NCBI GenBank assembly: GCA_001829495.1
Contig: MIBJ01000079.1
Location: forward strand, 4,820-63,795
Direction of reading: 5' to 3'
DNA length: 58,976 nucleotides
Source of the DNA: Spirochaetes bacterium RBG_16_49_21
GTDB taxonomy: Bacteria > Spirochaetota > UBA4802 > UBA5550
The position numbers and the translations under genes were made by a program. Every line of letters starts with the position of its first letter. The first letter of the stretch is position 1. The notes below the pieces were generated by a model. That model ran no database searches. It saw only the letters and a list, made by a program, of their open reading frames with translations, and had not been told where the DNA came from. Below are positions 9,011 to 17,747 of this stretch, one piece after another.

Positions 9011-10024
9011 ATGCTGTTGAATATGATTTCCTGTCTGGTCGCGTGCGCGATTACGGCGTCCGCTTTCGCGCAGGGGATGGATAAGCCTGGGCCGGATGAA
9101 TCGCTCCGGATCAACGAGGCTCGTGAAAATAAAAAATCCGATGATGCCCCGAAGGGAACAGCGGGGGCCGCCGACTCTGGAGGGAATAAGGCTGAATTGG
9201 AAGCGATCAAGAAAAAGGCGATCCGCTATTCCGTTCTGTTTGCGGTTCCGGTAAATACCTATGTCGTATCGCTCCTTACCTGGGATTGGGGGAGGACGAC
9301 CAAGTTCAGGTTCTCCCACGAGGGCTGGTTCAGCCGGAATACCTATTCAGGAGGCGCGGACAAAGCGGCTCATCTTTTTTCTTTTTACGCGATCATGAGG
9401 ATCCTGTATAACATCTATGACTATACCGAAGACGGCGCTCCGGTTAAATGGGCCTATTCAGCCGGATTGAGCACCTTTCTGGCCCTTGGCATAGAGATCG
9501 GCGACGGTTTCTGCAAGAATCAGAACGGATTCAGCATCGCCGATTTGACGATGGGATTTATCGGTATCGGCATTGGATCCCTCCTGGAGCTTTTTCCGGC
9601 AGTGGACGCATTCATGAGTCTGAGCGCCGAGTACTATCCGACAAAATATTTCCGCAAGCACCCGCAGCGTTTAAAGTGGTTCCTGGACGACTACAGCGGG
9701 TGGCGGTTCATGGCGAATATAAAGCTCGCCGGTTTCCGGTATGTGGGCGTCAAGGTGCCTGAATTCATGCGGTATATTATGTTCGACGTCGGCTATTACA
9801 CTCACGATTACACGAGGTACGATTACCGGCATGCCGAGATCGGCCGCTATGTTGAAGGGGGATTCAAGAAAAGGAGGGAGATATTCATCGGGGTATCGAT
9901 TAATATGATGGAGGTGGTCAAGGATTTTTTCACCGATAAGGAGGGCTTTGCATGCCGCGCCCTTCAGCAGCCCTTTAAATATTACCATGTCCCGGCCGGG
10001 GTGCGTCACGGCTTTACGTTGTAA
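9011..10024 (+). CDS. DUF2279-like exported protein
   Basis: 337 residues. Begins with a signal peptide (MISCLVACAITASAFAQ) and a low-complexity charged stretch. The core SGGADKAAHLFSFYAIMRIL and FSIADLTMGFIGIGIGSLLE resemble the DUF2279 (YfiM) family of envelope proteins, with two or three hydrophobic helices between residues about 70 and 200. The C-terminal third is rich in aromatic beta-type segments (YIMFDVGYYTHDYTRYDY). Function is unknown. It starts 12 bp after the pseudoprotease stop and is probably part of the same transcript. Confidence 0.7.
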   Translation: MLLNMISCLVACAITASAFAQGMDKPGPDESLRINEARENKKSDDAPKGTAGAADSGGNKAELEAIKKKAIRYSVLFAVPVNTYVVSLLTWDWGRTTKFRFSHEGWFSRNTYSGGADKAAHLFSFYAIMRILYNIYDYTEDGAPVKWAYSAGLSTFLALGIEIGDGFCKNQNGFSIADLTMGFIGIGIGSLLELFPAVDAFMSLSAEYYPTKYFRKHPQRLKWFLDDYSGWRFMANIKLAGFRYVGVKVPEFMRYIMFDVGYYTHDYTRYDYRHAEIGRYVEGGFKKRREIFIGVSINMMEVVKDFFTDKEGFACRALQQPFKYYHVPAGVRHGFTL

Positions 10025-10035
10025 GGAGGATGAAG

Positions 10036-10503
10036 ATGAAGCAGAAAGAGGCGCAGGTTGATTATAAGGACCACCAGCTCGTTCTCTATGTCGAGAAAAA
10101 GGACGGGTCATACGGCCCGGTGCAGACCGGCTCCTATATCGCCAAGAAATATCTCGATGATTTCTGGTCGAAGAGGGATAATCTGGAACGGGAGTATCTG
10201 GAAAAAATAAGAAAAGGCGAGGCAAGCCCTATCGCCTTTTACATGATATTGGAAGAGTTGACGCCGTCCGAGCTTGCATCCCGGGTCAGGATTCCAAAGC
10301 GGAAGGTGAAGAGGCATTGCGACCCCCGGCATTTCGGGGAGATAACCATGGCTGAGCTCATGCGGTATTGCGAGGTCTTTAATGTTCCGGTCATTAATAT
10401 GTTCCGCGCGATTATTTCAAATAAAGCCGGCGTTCGGATCAAGGATGAAAAGAGCGCTAATCCGTTCTTCGGCACCCTCCGGATCGAGGTCGGGAAAAAA
10501 TGA
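10036..10503 (+). CDS. Small HTH (XRE-like) protein
   Basis: 155 residues from the second in-frame ATG. AAGGAGG at 10023-10029 abuts the first ATG (10030) but is 6 bases from this one. The segment TPSELASRVRIPKRKVKRHC followed by MAELMRYCEVFNVPVINMF has the spacing of a Cro/C1-type helix-turn-helix and its downstream helix, so DNA binding is likely. It overlaps the BtrH-like gene by 4 bases (ATGA). It may regulate the surrounding operon; target sites were not identified. Confidence 0.6.
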   Translation: MKQKEAQVDYKDHQLVLYVEKKDGSYGPVQTGSYIAKKYLDDFWSKRDNLEREYLEKIRKGEASPIAFYMILEELTPSELASRVRIPKRKVKRHCDPRHFGEITMAELMRYCEVFNVPVINMFRAIISNKAGVRIKDEKSANPFFGTLRIEVGKK

Positions 10504-11516
10504 GCATGCCTGCGTTTAAGCACAAGATGGCGGCACACTGCGAATCCGGAACGGTGGCCGCTCTTTTGAACCATGCAGGCCTGGAAATCTCCGAGCCTAT
10601 GGTTTTCGGCATATCGGGAGGCATTTTTTTCGGCTACTTTGAGTCGAAAAAGCTTCCGTTCCCTACCTTCGTCGTGCGGAACAGGCCGGGTCAGATACGC
10701 ACGAATCTGGCAAAGCGTACCGGCGTCAAATTCAGGACGGAGCGGTTCCGCGACCCTTCCCGGGGAGAGCGGGAGCTGTTCCGTCTTCTTTCAAACAACG
10801 TGCCGGTTGCGTGCCAGACGGATTTTTTTTACATGAACTATCTTCCGGACCATGTCCGGGTTCACATCAACGTGCACTTCATCATCCTGGCCGGAATCAA
10901 GGACGGCAGTTATATCGTGAGCGACTGCTATTCCCCCGACCTGGCGCTCCTTGACCGCGATTCCCTCATGAAGGCGCGCTTTGCCGGAGGAAGCTTCGCT
11001 CCCCGGGGCTTCCTGTTTTATCCGGTCTTCATGCCGCATAACATCGACTTCCGCGCTGCGGTATGGAAGGGAATAAAAAGCGCGGCTTTTCAGATGGTGA
11101 AGCTCCCCGTCCCGTTCCTCGGGATTCGGGGGATACGCCGTTTCGCGCAAAGGGTCGTGGACTGGCCGAAGCTGGCCCGTGACGCGGAACACCTGTCGCA
11201 TGAGATCATGAAGATAAACATATTCCTGGAAGACCAGGGAACCGGAGGAGCCGGATTCCGCTTCATGTACGCGACCTTTTTGCGCGAGGCGTCGGAGATG
11301 CTCGGCGATCCGGACCTGCTTGAGATGTCGAAAAGGATCATGGAGATCGGCGACCGGTGGCGCGCGGTGTCGCTGTTCGCCGCCCGCATCGGCAAGCGGC
11401 GCGATCTGGGTCAAAGCCGGCTCGCGGAGCTCAGCGCCATGATTCATGACCGCGCCGATGCGGAGGAAAGGTTTTTTACGGATTTGCTGAAGCTTAGTAA
11501 AAGCAAAAGATACTAA
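10500..11516 (+). CDS. BtrH-type peptide/acyl transfer protein (BtrH_N + DUF4872)
   Basis: 338 residues. The N-terminus KMAAHCESGTVAALLNHAG (Cys15 the likely nucleophile) and MVFGISGGIFFGYF match the BtrH N-terminal domain; in butirosin biosynthesis BtrH moves an acyl group from an acyl carrier protein to the acceptor. The C-terminal half (DWPKLARDAEHL, GTGGAGFRFMYATFLREASEML) matches DUF4872, the usual partner domain. An acyl carrier protein is encoded 217 bp downstream, so ACP-dependent acyl transfer is a reasonable expectation here. The acceptor is unknown. ATGA overlap with the upstream HTH gene. Confidence 0.8.
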   Translation: MSMPAFKHKMAAHCESGTVAALLNHAGLEISEPMVFGISGGIFFGYFESKKLPFPTFVVRNRPGQIRTNLAKRTGVKFRTERFRDPSRGERELFRLLSNNVPVACQTDFFYMNYLPDHVRVHINVHFIILAGIKDGSYIVSDCYSPDLALLDRDSLMKARFAGGSFAPRGFLFYPVFMPHNIDFRAAVWKGIKSAAFQMVKLPVPFLGIRGIRRFAQRVVDWPKLARDAEHLSHEIMKINIFLEDQGTGGAGFRFMYATFLREASEMLGDPDLLEMSKRIMEIGDRWRAVSLFAARIGKRRDLGQSRLAELSAMIHDRADAEERFFTDLLKLSKSKRY

Positions 11517-11518
11517 CA

Positions 11519-11708
11519 CTTGAGTTAGGCGATTTTTAATTAAAGCAGTCCCCCTCCCTTGACGGGAGGGGTGAGGGGAGGGTGAAATAGATGTTTTTTG
11601 GTATACAAAACTCATTTATTCGCCATAAGTTAATCACCCCCACCCCCAGCCCTCCCCCATGTAGGGGGAGGGAGTAGGAGATATTAACAAAATTCGCCTA
11701 ACTCGAGT
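11519..11708. repeat. MITE-like repeat with terminal inverted repeats
   Basis: Ends are cttgagttaggcgatttt (from 11519) and the inverse aaattcgcctaactcgag (to 11708). Inside are G/C-rich arms (ccccctcccttgacggg... and ...agccctcccccatgtaggg). A close relative lies at 36731-36853, and a half copy at 13190-13236. No coding content. It separates the BtrH-like gene from the acyl carrier protein gene. Confidence 0.75.
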
Positions 11709-11733
11709 TAATATATAACTTTTAAGGTACTTT

Positions 11734-12012
11734 ATGACGACAATCGCCACCGCGGAGCTGAAAAACGAAATCAAGCTCCTGATAGTTGAGACGCTGAATA
11801 TCACCGATGTGGCGCCTGGGGAGGTGGCCGACGGGGCGCCTCTTTTCGGACAGAACAACGCGCTGGGGCTTGATTCCATAGACGCCCTGGAGATCGTCAT
11901 GGCGTTGCAGGAAAAATACGGAGTACGAATCGACGATAAGAATCAGTCGAGGTTCATACTGCAAAGCATCGCCACGATTGCCGATTTCATCGCACAGAAT
12001 AGGACGCGCTGA
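11734..12012 (+). CDS. Acyl carrier protein
   Basis: 92 residues. LFGQNNALGLDSIDALEIVM contains the DSI phosphopantetheine attachment site, with the modified Ser in the GLDSIDALE box. Other features (LKNEIKLLIVETLNI at the N-terminus, LQEKYGVRIDD after the site) resemble ACPs of aryl-polyene, dialkylresorcinol and similar type II clusters more than the housekeeping AcpP (family resemblance from memory). It should carry acyl intermediates for the neighbouring ketosynthase, hydratases, dehydrogenase and BtrH-like protein. The stop codon lies in the first bases of the following repeat. Confidence 0.9.
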   Translation: MTTIATAELKNEIKLLIVETLNITDVAPGEVADGAPLFGQNNALGLDSIDALEIVMALQEKYGVRIDDKNQSRFILQSIATIADFIAQNRTR

Positions 12013-12140
12013 ACTCGTCGCAGGCGACGCCAATTCACGCCGATGGTTCGACAGGCTCACCAACCGATTTGTTTGATGGTAAAAAGCCATCCGGTTGCCG
12101 AGCGGAGTCGAGGCAGCGTCCATCGGCGGTTTCCGAGTTC
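12011..12140. repeat. 130-bp palindromic repeat between convergent genes
   Basis: Ends gaactcg and cgagttc (12011-12017 and 12134-12140). Inner blocks ggttcgacaggctcacc and ggttgccgagcggagtcgag, plus the cgccgatgg / ccatcggcgg arms, are also found in part in the repeats at 21466 and 31343. It fills exactly the gap between the ACP and methyltransferase genes and may act as a bidirectional terminator. Confidence 0.7.
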
Positions 12141-13184
12141 TTACCTTTTAATCGCAACCACCACACCCAGGCCGGGCGATCTTTTTAAATGAAAGCCGCG
12201 GATTTCTGAAAAGCCGTTGACCGCAAGCAACCTCTTGACATCATCGGAAGCGTGCGTCTGGCCTATGGTGGCGTTGTACAGCTCAAGCAGTATGAGAAAG
12301 GTGTTCGCTCTCATAAACCGGGAGCGCGGAATATTTCCCAGGTGGTCCATGACGATTATCATACCGCCTTTTTTGAGTGCGCCGTGTGCCTTGCAGAACA
12401 ATAACGATAACTCCTCCGGCTTGAATATGCGGATAATATTGAACATCAAGATTACATCATTGTCCGATCCGATTTCATCTTTCACGAAGTCTCCGGCCCG
12501 GAATGCGATGCGATCCGACAAGCCGGATGAGGCGATGTTGTCCCGGGCGATTTTTTCAGCCTGGGGCCAGTCATATATCACGCCGGTCAGTTCAGTATGC
12601 TTTTTGCAGAATTCAATGCAGTATTGGCCGTGGCCGCCTCCCAGATCGAAGAGCGTGCGGGCGGATGAGGGTATTTTTACTTTCTTAAAAAGCTCCCGGC
12701 TGACCAGATGTGCGGCGCTTTTTAATCCCTCATGGTAGAACTCCCATCTATCCGGATGATTATCAAGCCACTCATACCCGAGGATCGGCGGCCTGCCGGT
12801 GCGTATTGATTCACTAAGATAATCCAGGCGGCTGCACACGTCTTTGAAATAATGGAATAACGGTGCGATAGTATGCGGCGATTCGTTCAACATCCATTTT
12901 TTGGTCATTGATGTGACGGACCACTTCCCGCGCCTCTTTTTCAGATATCCGAGGCTGTCAAGCGCGCCGAAAAGCAGGGATAATCCGGTTGTATCTGCCC
13001 CGGAAGCCTTCGCAATTTCGTCGATCCCGGCGCCGGTTTGGGCAAGGGTCTCGAAAATTCCGAGATTGAGTCCGGCAATTACCGCTTTGCACGCGAGTTG
13101 GCCGAGCAGATCCGTCAGGGGACCCGGACCCTGGTTCAGCTCCATGATCCCGAGTCGTTCAAAAAAATTCAATGTAACCGGCAT
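12141..13184 (-). CDS. SAM-dependent O-methyltransferase (winged-helix dimerisation domain)
   Basis: 347 residues from the first ATG; Met14 (MELNQGPGPLTDLLGQ) may be the real start. The N-terminal half is a helix-rich winged-helix domain (IDEIAKASGADTTGLSLL, LGYLKKRRGKWSVT) of the acetylserotonin/caffeate O-methyltransferase type. The SAM-binding loop is LFDLGGGHGQYCIEFCKK (residues about 190-207), followed by FRAGDFVKDE and DVILMFNIIRIF. It is expected to methylate a hydroxyl group on a small molecule. It is convergent with the ACP gene and may be a tailoring enzyme of the same pathway. Confidence 0.85.
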   Translation of the reverse strand: MPVTLNFFERLGIMELNQGPGPLTDLLGQLACKAVIAGLNLGIFETLAQTGAGIDEIAKASGADTTGLSLLFGALDSLGYLKKRRGKWSVTSMTKKWMLNESPHTIAPLFHYFKDVCSRLDYLSESIRTGRPPILGYEWLDNHPDRWEFYHEGLKSAAHLVSRELFKKVKIPSSARTLFDLGGGHGQYCIEFCKKHTELTGVIYDWPQAEKIARDNIASSGLSDRIAFRAGDFVKDEIGSDNDVILMFNIIRIFKPEELSLLFCKAHGALKKGGMIIVMDHLGNIPRSRFMRANTFLILLELYNATIGQTHASDDVKRLLAVNGFSEIRGFHLKRSPGLGVVVAIKR

Positions 13185-13189
13185 GCAAA

Positions 13190-13236
13190 ATCACCCCCAC
13201 CCCAACCCTCCCCCATCAAGGGGGAGGGAGAAAAAA
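13190..13236. repeat. Half copy of the G/C-rich intergenic repeat
   Basis: A stretch of caccc/cctcccccatcaagggggagggag matches one arm of the 36731-36853 and 11519-11708 elements. It lies in the gap between the divergent methyltransferase and rhomboid genes. Confidence 0.6.
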
Positions 13237-13318
13237 AGTCAAGATTATATTGACACTGATGGTCAAGTCCAATATTATTTCAGACAAATGTCCGGCATCA
13301 TGGTCCGGAGGGGGCATT

Positions 13319-13909
13319 ATGGCTAAAACCAATAAATTAAACATTATCGGATCATTTAAAACAGTGCTGTCTATTATCGCGCTTCTCTGGATTATTCTGA
13401 TTCTCAGTTATTTTTTTCCTTTTATCGCGGATTACGGCATAAAGCCAAGGAGCGCATCCGGATTGGTGGGTATATTTTTCGCTCCCTTTATCCATGCAGA
13501 TATGAATCATCTGATTGACAACTCCATCAGCCTCCTGATCCTTGGCTCCATCTTTCTTATGACGGAACGAAAGCTTTCTTTTGTCATTGTAATGAATATT
13601 ATCATCATCGGAGGATTGGGGACCTGGCTGATCGGCAGATCCAACTGCGGTTCCGCACCCTGTGCTCATATCGGGGCGAGCGGCGTCATATACGGAATAC
13701 TCGGTTATCTGGTCACCATGGGCGTCTTTACCAGAAACATGAAAGCGATCATTGTCTCCATTACCATGTTTGCATTGTTTGTGGTCAAGGGCCAGGCATT
13801 GCAGGGAATATTCCCGACCGACCGGTTTATATCATGGGAGTATCATCTCTGCGGACTGGTGGCCGGCATCATCACCGCTAAGGTTTATTCAAAACGTTAT
13901 GCACGATGA
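13319..13909 (+). CDS. Rhomboid-family intramembrane serine protease
   Basis: 196 residues from ATG 13319, which follows GGAGGGGG at 13308-13314; a longer frame from 13250 lacks a comparable RBS. Six hydrophobic helices are visible. The catalytic dyad is a Ser in HIGASGVIYGILGY and a His in SWEYHLCGLVAGI; HADMNHLIDNSISL supplies the conserved His/Asn region of the second helix. Rhomboids cleave transmembrane substrates within the membrane. The last 11 bases overlap the next small gene. Confidence 0.85.
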   Translation: MAKTNKLNIIGSFKTVLSIIALLWIILILSYFFPFIADYGIKPRSASGLVGIFFAPFIHADMNHLIDNSISLLILGSIFLMTERKLSFVIVMNIIIIGGLGTWLIGRSNCGSAPCAHIGASGVIYGILGYLVTMGVFTRNMKAIIVSITMFALFVVKGQALQGIFPTDRFISWEYHLCGLVAGIITAKVYSKRYAR

Positions 13910-14057
13910 CGTGAAATACAGGGAATTACCGGGATTTGAAGGCAAGATTTATATCCCCGGTTGGCGGAAGTGCAAAAAAAAGCATGACTGCAGGGATTGT
14001 TATGACTGCCAGATTTGCAGCGAGGATCGATGCGAGCTATGCAGGCAGGGCGGATGA
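13899..14057 (+). CDS. Small Cys-rich protein, possible zinc or metal binding
   Basis: 52 residues, beginning MHDDVKYRELPGFEGKIYIP. The C-terminal half has seven cysteines in a CxxxxxxCxxCxxCxxC-type array (KCKKKHDCRDCYDCQICSED then CELC), which suggests a treble-clef or zinc-ribbon-like metal site. It overlaps the rhomboid stop by 11 bases, consistent with translational coupling. I do not recognise the family. Coding status rests on the regular Cys spacing and the overlap. Confidence 0.5.
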   Translation: MHDDVKYRELPGFEGKIYIPGWRKCKKKHDCRDCYDCQICSEDRCELCRQGG

Positions 14058-14068
14058 TGGCACCTTCC

Positions 14069-14242
14069 TTATTCTAGCGCCATTCCTTTCACGATTTTCT
14101 CAACCCGATTCCCGAATTCCATTCCATGGAATTTCCTCGTTTCCGAGATTAAATCGTCAAAACTGACCCCCAGCCTGACTGCCGAGCAGAAGAGCTCCGA
14201 ATAGAGCATAACTTTCTTGCTGGAATTTTTTCCTGAACCCAT
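14069..14242 (-). CDS. Small hypothetical protein
   Basis: 57 residues from ATG 14242 (MGSGKNSSKKVMLYSELFCS at the start, VEKIVKGMALE at the end), convergent with the Cys-rich gene. CAGGG lies about 8 bases upstream. The composition is compatible with a soluble helical protein. There is no recognisable domain. Another reading frame overlapping the 5' part (14149-14379) looks equally plausible by composition, so a decayed larger gene is possible. Confidence 0.3.
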   Translation of the reverse strand: MGSGKNSSKKVMLYSELFCSAVRLGVSFDDLISETRKFHGMEFGNRVEKIVKGMALE

Positions 14243-14424
14243 GCGGTTATCCCTGACTCTGTTTTTGAGGTTTTATAAATTTCCTTATAATTATCGGCTG
14301 CCGCTCTGTTCTTTTTGTATAAAAAACCTACTACCCGCATCTTTGGTTCAGCGGCAGCCTTCCGCATCACGGCTTTCACCCGAACAGGAATTACACTAAT
14401 ATTTACATTTCAGCCAAACATTTG

Positions 14425-14452
14425 TTGACATAATAATTATGTCGTATATACT
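14425..14452 (+). promoter_or_regulatory. Sigma-70-type promoter overlapping a Fur-family-type palindrome
   Basis: TTGACA (14425-14430), a 16-base spacer and TATACT (14447-14452) lie upstream of mrfA. The 7-1-7 palindrome ACATAATAATTATGT at 14428-14442 overlaps the -35 element and spacer. Its core ATAATNATTAT equals the core of the PerR box consensus. Repressor binding here would block polymerase. Confidence 0.6.
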
Positions 14453-14529
14453 CTGGCTTGCTTGTATATTGTTTGATGGCGCGGGCTCTGTACAGCAGCC
14501 GCTCATATCTGAAGCCGGGGTCATGGTAA

Positions 14530-16971
14530 ATGGATGGCATTAAATATCTTATCGAATCAAAATTCAATAAAGAACTCAGGGCTCATTTCAAGAGCGAGAG
14601 CAGGCAAGGATCCTATGCCGAATTTCCGGAAAGCCTGAATCCGGAAATAAAGGCTATACTGCTTCAACAGGGGATCACAAAGCTTTATGCGCATCAATAC
14701 GATGCATTCCAGAAAATAGCGCAGAACCAGAGCACCTTGATCGTGTCCAGGACCGCAAGCGGGAAAACCCTTTCCTTTTTTTTGCCGATCATAAATGAAT
14801 ATCTGCTTTCCGACCAGCCTTTTTCCGTGCTGCTCCTGTATCCGACCAAGGCGCTGTCGCGCGACCAGGAGAGCACGTTCGGGAGGCTCATGGAGGTGGT
14901 CCGGAAAAGCGGCAGGCTCGGGACCTTCGACGGCGATACGCCGGCCGACGAGCGGGAGCGGATCCGGCGATCGGCTGATTTCATTATAACGAACCCCGAC
15001 ATGCTCCATAGCGGCATCCTTCCCAATCATAACCGGAAGTGGCGGAGCTTTCTTGGCAGGCTCAGGTATATCGTGGTTGACGAGGTTCACATCTATCGCG
15101 GGGCTTTCGGCTCCCATGTGGCCAATATCTTCAAGCGTCTCGAGCGGGTCTGTGCGCTTCACGGGAGCAGTCCCGCATTCGTCTGTTCTTCAGCCACGAT
15201 CGGGAATCCGGCCAAGCATGCGCGGATTCTCTTTTCCCGTGAATTCGAGGTCGTCGATTATGACTCTTCGCCGCAGCCGGGTAAGGACTTTTATTTCATC
15301 AATCCTCCCCTTGAGTCCGGATTGGGACACGCCCTGTACCGAAAGGGAACCGCATCGGCGTCCATCCCGCTCATCCGCGAGGCGGCCAGGAGAAAGATAC
15401 GCACCATATGCTTCTGCCGCGCGCGGCAGGAGGTGGAGCGGCTCTGCCGCGCCGTGACCGAGGATTATCCGGAGCTTAAGTCCGTGGTGCAGCCGTACCG
15501 GGGAGGGCTCCTTCCGAGCGAGAGGCGCACGCTCGAGAGGGATTTCGCATCCGGAAGAATAACCGCGATCATCACTACCAACGCGCTCGAGCTCGGGATC
15601 GATATCGGCGATCTGGACCTGTGCATCCTGTCCGGACACCCCGGAACCGTCGCGAGCTTCTGGCAGCAGGCGGGCAGGGTGGGCCGCAAGGGCAGGTCCC
15701 CCGTTATCGTATATATAGCCAAGGACCGGCCGATAGATCAGTATCTGGTCCATCATCCTGATTTCATAACGAGCGCGCCGGTGGAGCAGGCGCTGCTCAA
15801 TCCGGACAACCCGTATATCCTGCTCCAGCACCTTCCCTGCGCTGCGCAGGAGCACCCCCTGGGTGAAACCGAGCAAGGCTTTGATCCTGCCGTGTACGCA
15901 GAGGCGCTCTCCGTTCTGAAAAACGACAAGACCATAGTTCCCTATCACGGCTCCTACCGCTACGCCCTTCAAGATTATCCTGCGCGGGGCGTTAACATCC
16001 GCGGCATGACCGACTACAATGTCGAGATATACCGCGGCACTGAGGTAATCGGTGAGCTCGATCCTATCGGCGCGCGGGGCACACTTTATAAGGACGCCAT
16101 CTACCAGCACCTGGGAAGGAAATACATATCCCTTGAGCTGGACCTGGACAAAAAGCTCTGCAGGGTCGATCCGATAGACGTGGATTACTATACCGAAGCC
16201 GTGTGGGAGGGAAGGGTGGATCTTATCGAATCGGAGGAAATCCATCTCCTCAACGGCGGCCGTTTGGAATTCGGAATCATCAGGGTGAACAAGCAGCCGA
16301 AGCTGTATAAGAAGATACGGGAGCGAACCTTTGAGAATATCGGGTACGGCCCCATTACTCTTCCGGCCTTTGAATACGAGACCACCGGTTTCAGCATAAC
16401 GGCGCCGAAGGAGTGGACTTTCGCCCTGGAAGCGGTGAATAAGCTTTTCACCGGCGCCGCTTATTACGGCCTGAGCTATATCATGCGGCATGCATCCACG
16501 GTCTTCTGCATGTCGGATATTAAGGACATCAATACCGATATCTCACTCTATGAAGCGGAGCCGGGCCAGTGGCGGAGCGCCCTGTACCTGTATGATACGA
16601 TCGAGGGAGGCGTCGGATACGCCGAGCGGATATTCGAGCGCATCGAGGATGTATTGCGGTTCTGCATGGATATCCTCGAGCGGTGCGAGTGCTCTTCCGG
16701 GTGCCCTTCCTGCATCCCGCCCCTGCCGCCGGGCGTTGACAGCAGTGAGCTCGAAGACTTCCTCATCGAGACCGACGCGGCTGTTCAATGCGCCCGGAGC
16801 CTTCTCTCGTCGCTTCTGGATAAGCGGATCCAGATTCCGGAGGTTACCGTGAGCAAAACTCCCCTGGCTCACCGGAGCCCTCCTCCGGAAGACCTTGAGC
16901 GGATGAGGATCGGCCGGAAGCTTTCCCGGGCCGCAAGAATACTTCGGGACAAGCGGGAGCGGCTCCATTGA
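14530..16971 (+). CDS. mrfA: MrfA-type DEXH helicase with C-terminal Zn-binding cysteines
   Basis: 813 residues. Helicase motifs: KLYAHQYDAF (Q-motif region, about 51-60), Walker A RTASGKT (74-80), Walker B DEVH (184-187), CSSATIGNP (motif III), ATTNALELGIDIGDLD-like motif V and QQAGRVGRKG (motif VI). The C-terminal DUF1998 region has four cysteines (719, 721, 725, 728). This layout matches MrfA (YprA), which in Bacillus subtilis works with the exonuclease MrfB to repair mitomycin C adducts. The next gene, overlapping by 4 bases, is mrfB, which supports the assignment. Confidence 0.85.
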   Translation: MDGIKYLIESKFNKELRAHFKSESRQGSYAEFPESLNPEIKAILLQQGITKLYAHQYDAFQKIAQNQSTLIVSRTASGKTLSFFLPIINEYLLSDQPFSVLLLYPTKALSRDQESTFGRLMEVVRKSGRLGTFDGDTPADERERIRRSADFIITNPDMLHSGILPNHNRKWRSFLGRLRYIVVDEVHIYRGAFGSHVANIFKRLERVCALHGSSPAFVCSSATIGNPAKHARILFSREFEVVDYDSSPQPGKDFYFINPPLESGLGHALYRKGTASASIPLIREAARRKIRTICFCRARQEVERLCRAVTEDYPELKSVVQPYRGGLLPSERRTLERDFASGRITAIITTNALELGIDIGDLDLCILSGHPGTVASFWQQAGRVGRKGRSPVIVYIAKDRPIDQYLVHHPDFITSAPVEQALLNPDNPYILLQHLPCAAQEHPLGETEQGFDPAVYAEALSVLKNDKTIVPYHGSYRYALQDYPARGVNIRGMTDYNVEIYRGTEVIGELDPIGARGTLYKDAIYQHLGRKYISLELDLDKKLCRVDPIDVDYYTEAVWEGRVDLIESEEIHLLNGGRLEFGIIRVNKQPKLYKKIRERTFENIGYGPITLPAFEYETTGFSITAPKEWTFALEAVNKLFTGAAYYGLSYIMRHASTVFCMSDIKDINTDISLYEAEPGQWRSALYLYDTIEGGVGYAERIFERIEDVLRFCMDILERCECSSGCPSCIPPLPPGVDSSELEDFLIETDAAVQCARSLLSSLLDKRIQIPEVTVSKTPLAHRSPPPEDLERMRIGRKLSRAARILRDKRERLH

Positions 16972-17747
16972 TACAGGAGTGCTTTCGCCATGTCCGCGGC
17001 ATAGGGCCGAAGACGGCGTCGCTTCTTAACGAGCGCGGCTTCGCCTCGTGGGACGACTGCCTCGGCCGCGAGCAGGAGCTTCCCTTTAACGGCGGGCGGC
17101 GGAAGCGGTTCATTCAGGAGATGCGGCTGAGCAGGGAGGCGCTGCAGAAAAACGACATCGGGTACTTCATATCCGCGTTTCCGAAGGCCGAGCACTGGAG
17201 GATCCTGGCGCGGTACTTCAACTCAGCCACCTTCGTTGACGTCGAAACCACGGGACTTTCCCGGTATTTCAACCATGCCACGGTCATCACCGCCTTTCAT
17301 AACCGAGCAATCCATACATTCAGATACGGTGAAAACCTCGATGAGTTCCTGATCCTGGCCGATGACGCCGAACTTCTGGCAACGTTCAACGGCAACTGTT
17401 TCGATATTCCCTTTCTGGAGAAGACCTTCAATGTCCCTTCCATAAATTGCCCCCATATCGATTTACGCTGGATCGCATGGCATCGGGGCTACAGCGGCGG
17501 ACTCAAATACATCGAGCGGGGGATGGGGATGCGCCGGCCTGCATTTCTTGACGGCATCGACGGGTTTGAGGCGGTGGGTCTTTTCCATCAGTGGCAGGTG
17601 GGCGACGCAGGAGCCGGGGAGACGCTGGCGCGCTACTGCGCCGCAGACACGATCGCAACCTATCTGGTGGCGGAGCGGCTCCTTGTCGAAGCCGGCTGCC
17701 GGATCGAATTGTCCGATCCGAAAGAAATGTATACATTGATATCATGA
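16968..17747 (+). CDS. mrfB: MrfB-type RNase H-like 3'-5' exonuclease
   Basis: 259 residues. The N-terminal helix-hairpin-helix (HVRGIGPKTASLLNERGF, about 8-25) suggests DNA binding. The exonuclease domain carries acidic residues: Asp91 and Glu93 in FVDVETTGLS, Asp146 in NGNCFDIPFLE, and an Asp in RYCAADTIA, matching the DnaQ/RNase H-like YprB/MrfB family. It is shorter than the B. subtilis protein because the TPR-like C-terminus is lacking. It is coupled to mrfA (ATTGATAC overlap region, TTG/ATA-type start near 16968) and to dinB (ATGA overlap). Confidence 0.83.
   Translation: MIQECFRHVRGIGPKTASLLNERGFASWDDCLGREQELPFNGGRRKRFIQEMRLSREALQKNDIGYFISAFPKAEHWRILARYFNSATFVDVETTGLSRYFNHATVITAFHNRAIHTFRYGENLDEFLILADDAELLATFNGNCFDIPFLEKTFNVPSINCPHIDLRWIAWHRGYSGGLKYIERGMGMRRPAFLDGIDGFEAVGLFHQWQVGDAGAGETLARYCAADTIATYLVAERLLVEAGCRIELSDPKEMYTLIS

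Noticed and set aside
15190..16491. 433-codon open frame on the minus strand
   Set aside because: It is antisense to mrfA, whose helicase motifs are unambiguous; the antisense translation has no recognisable domain.
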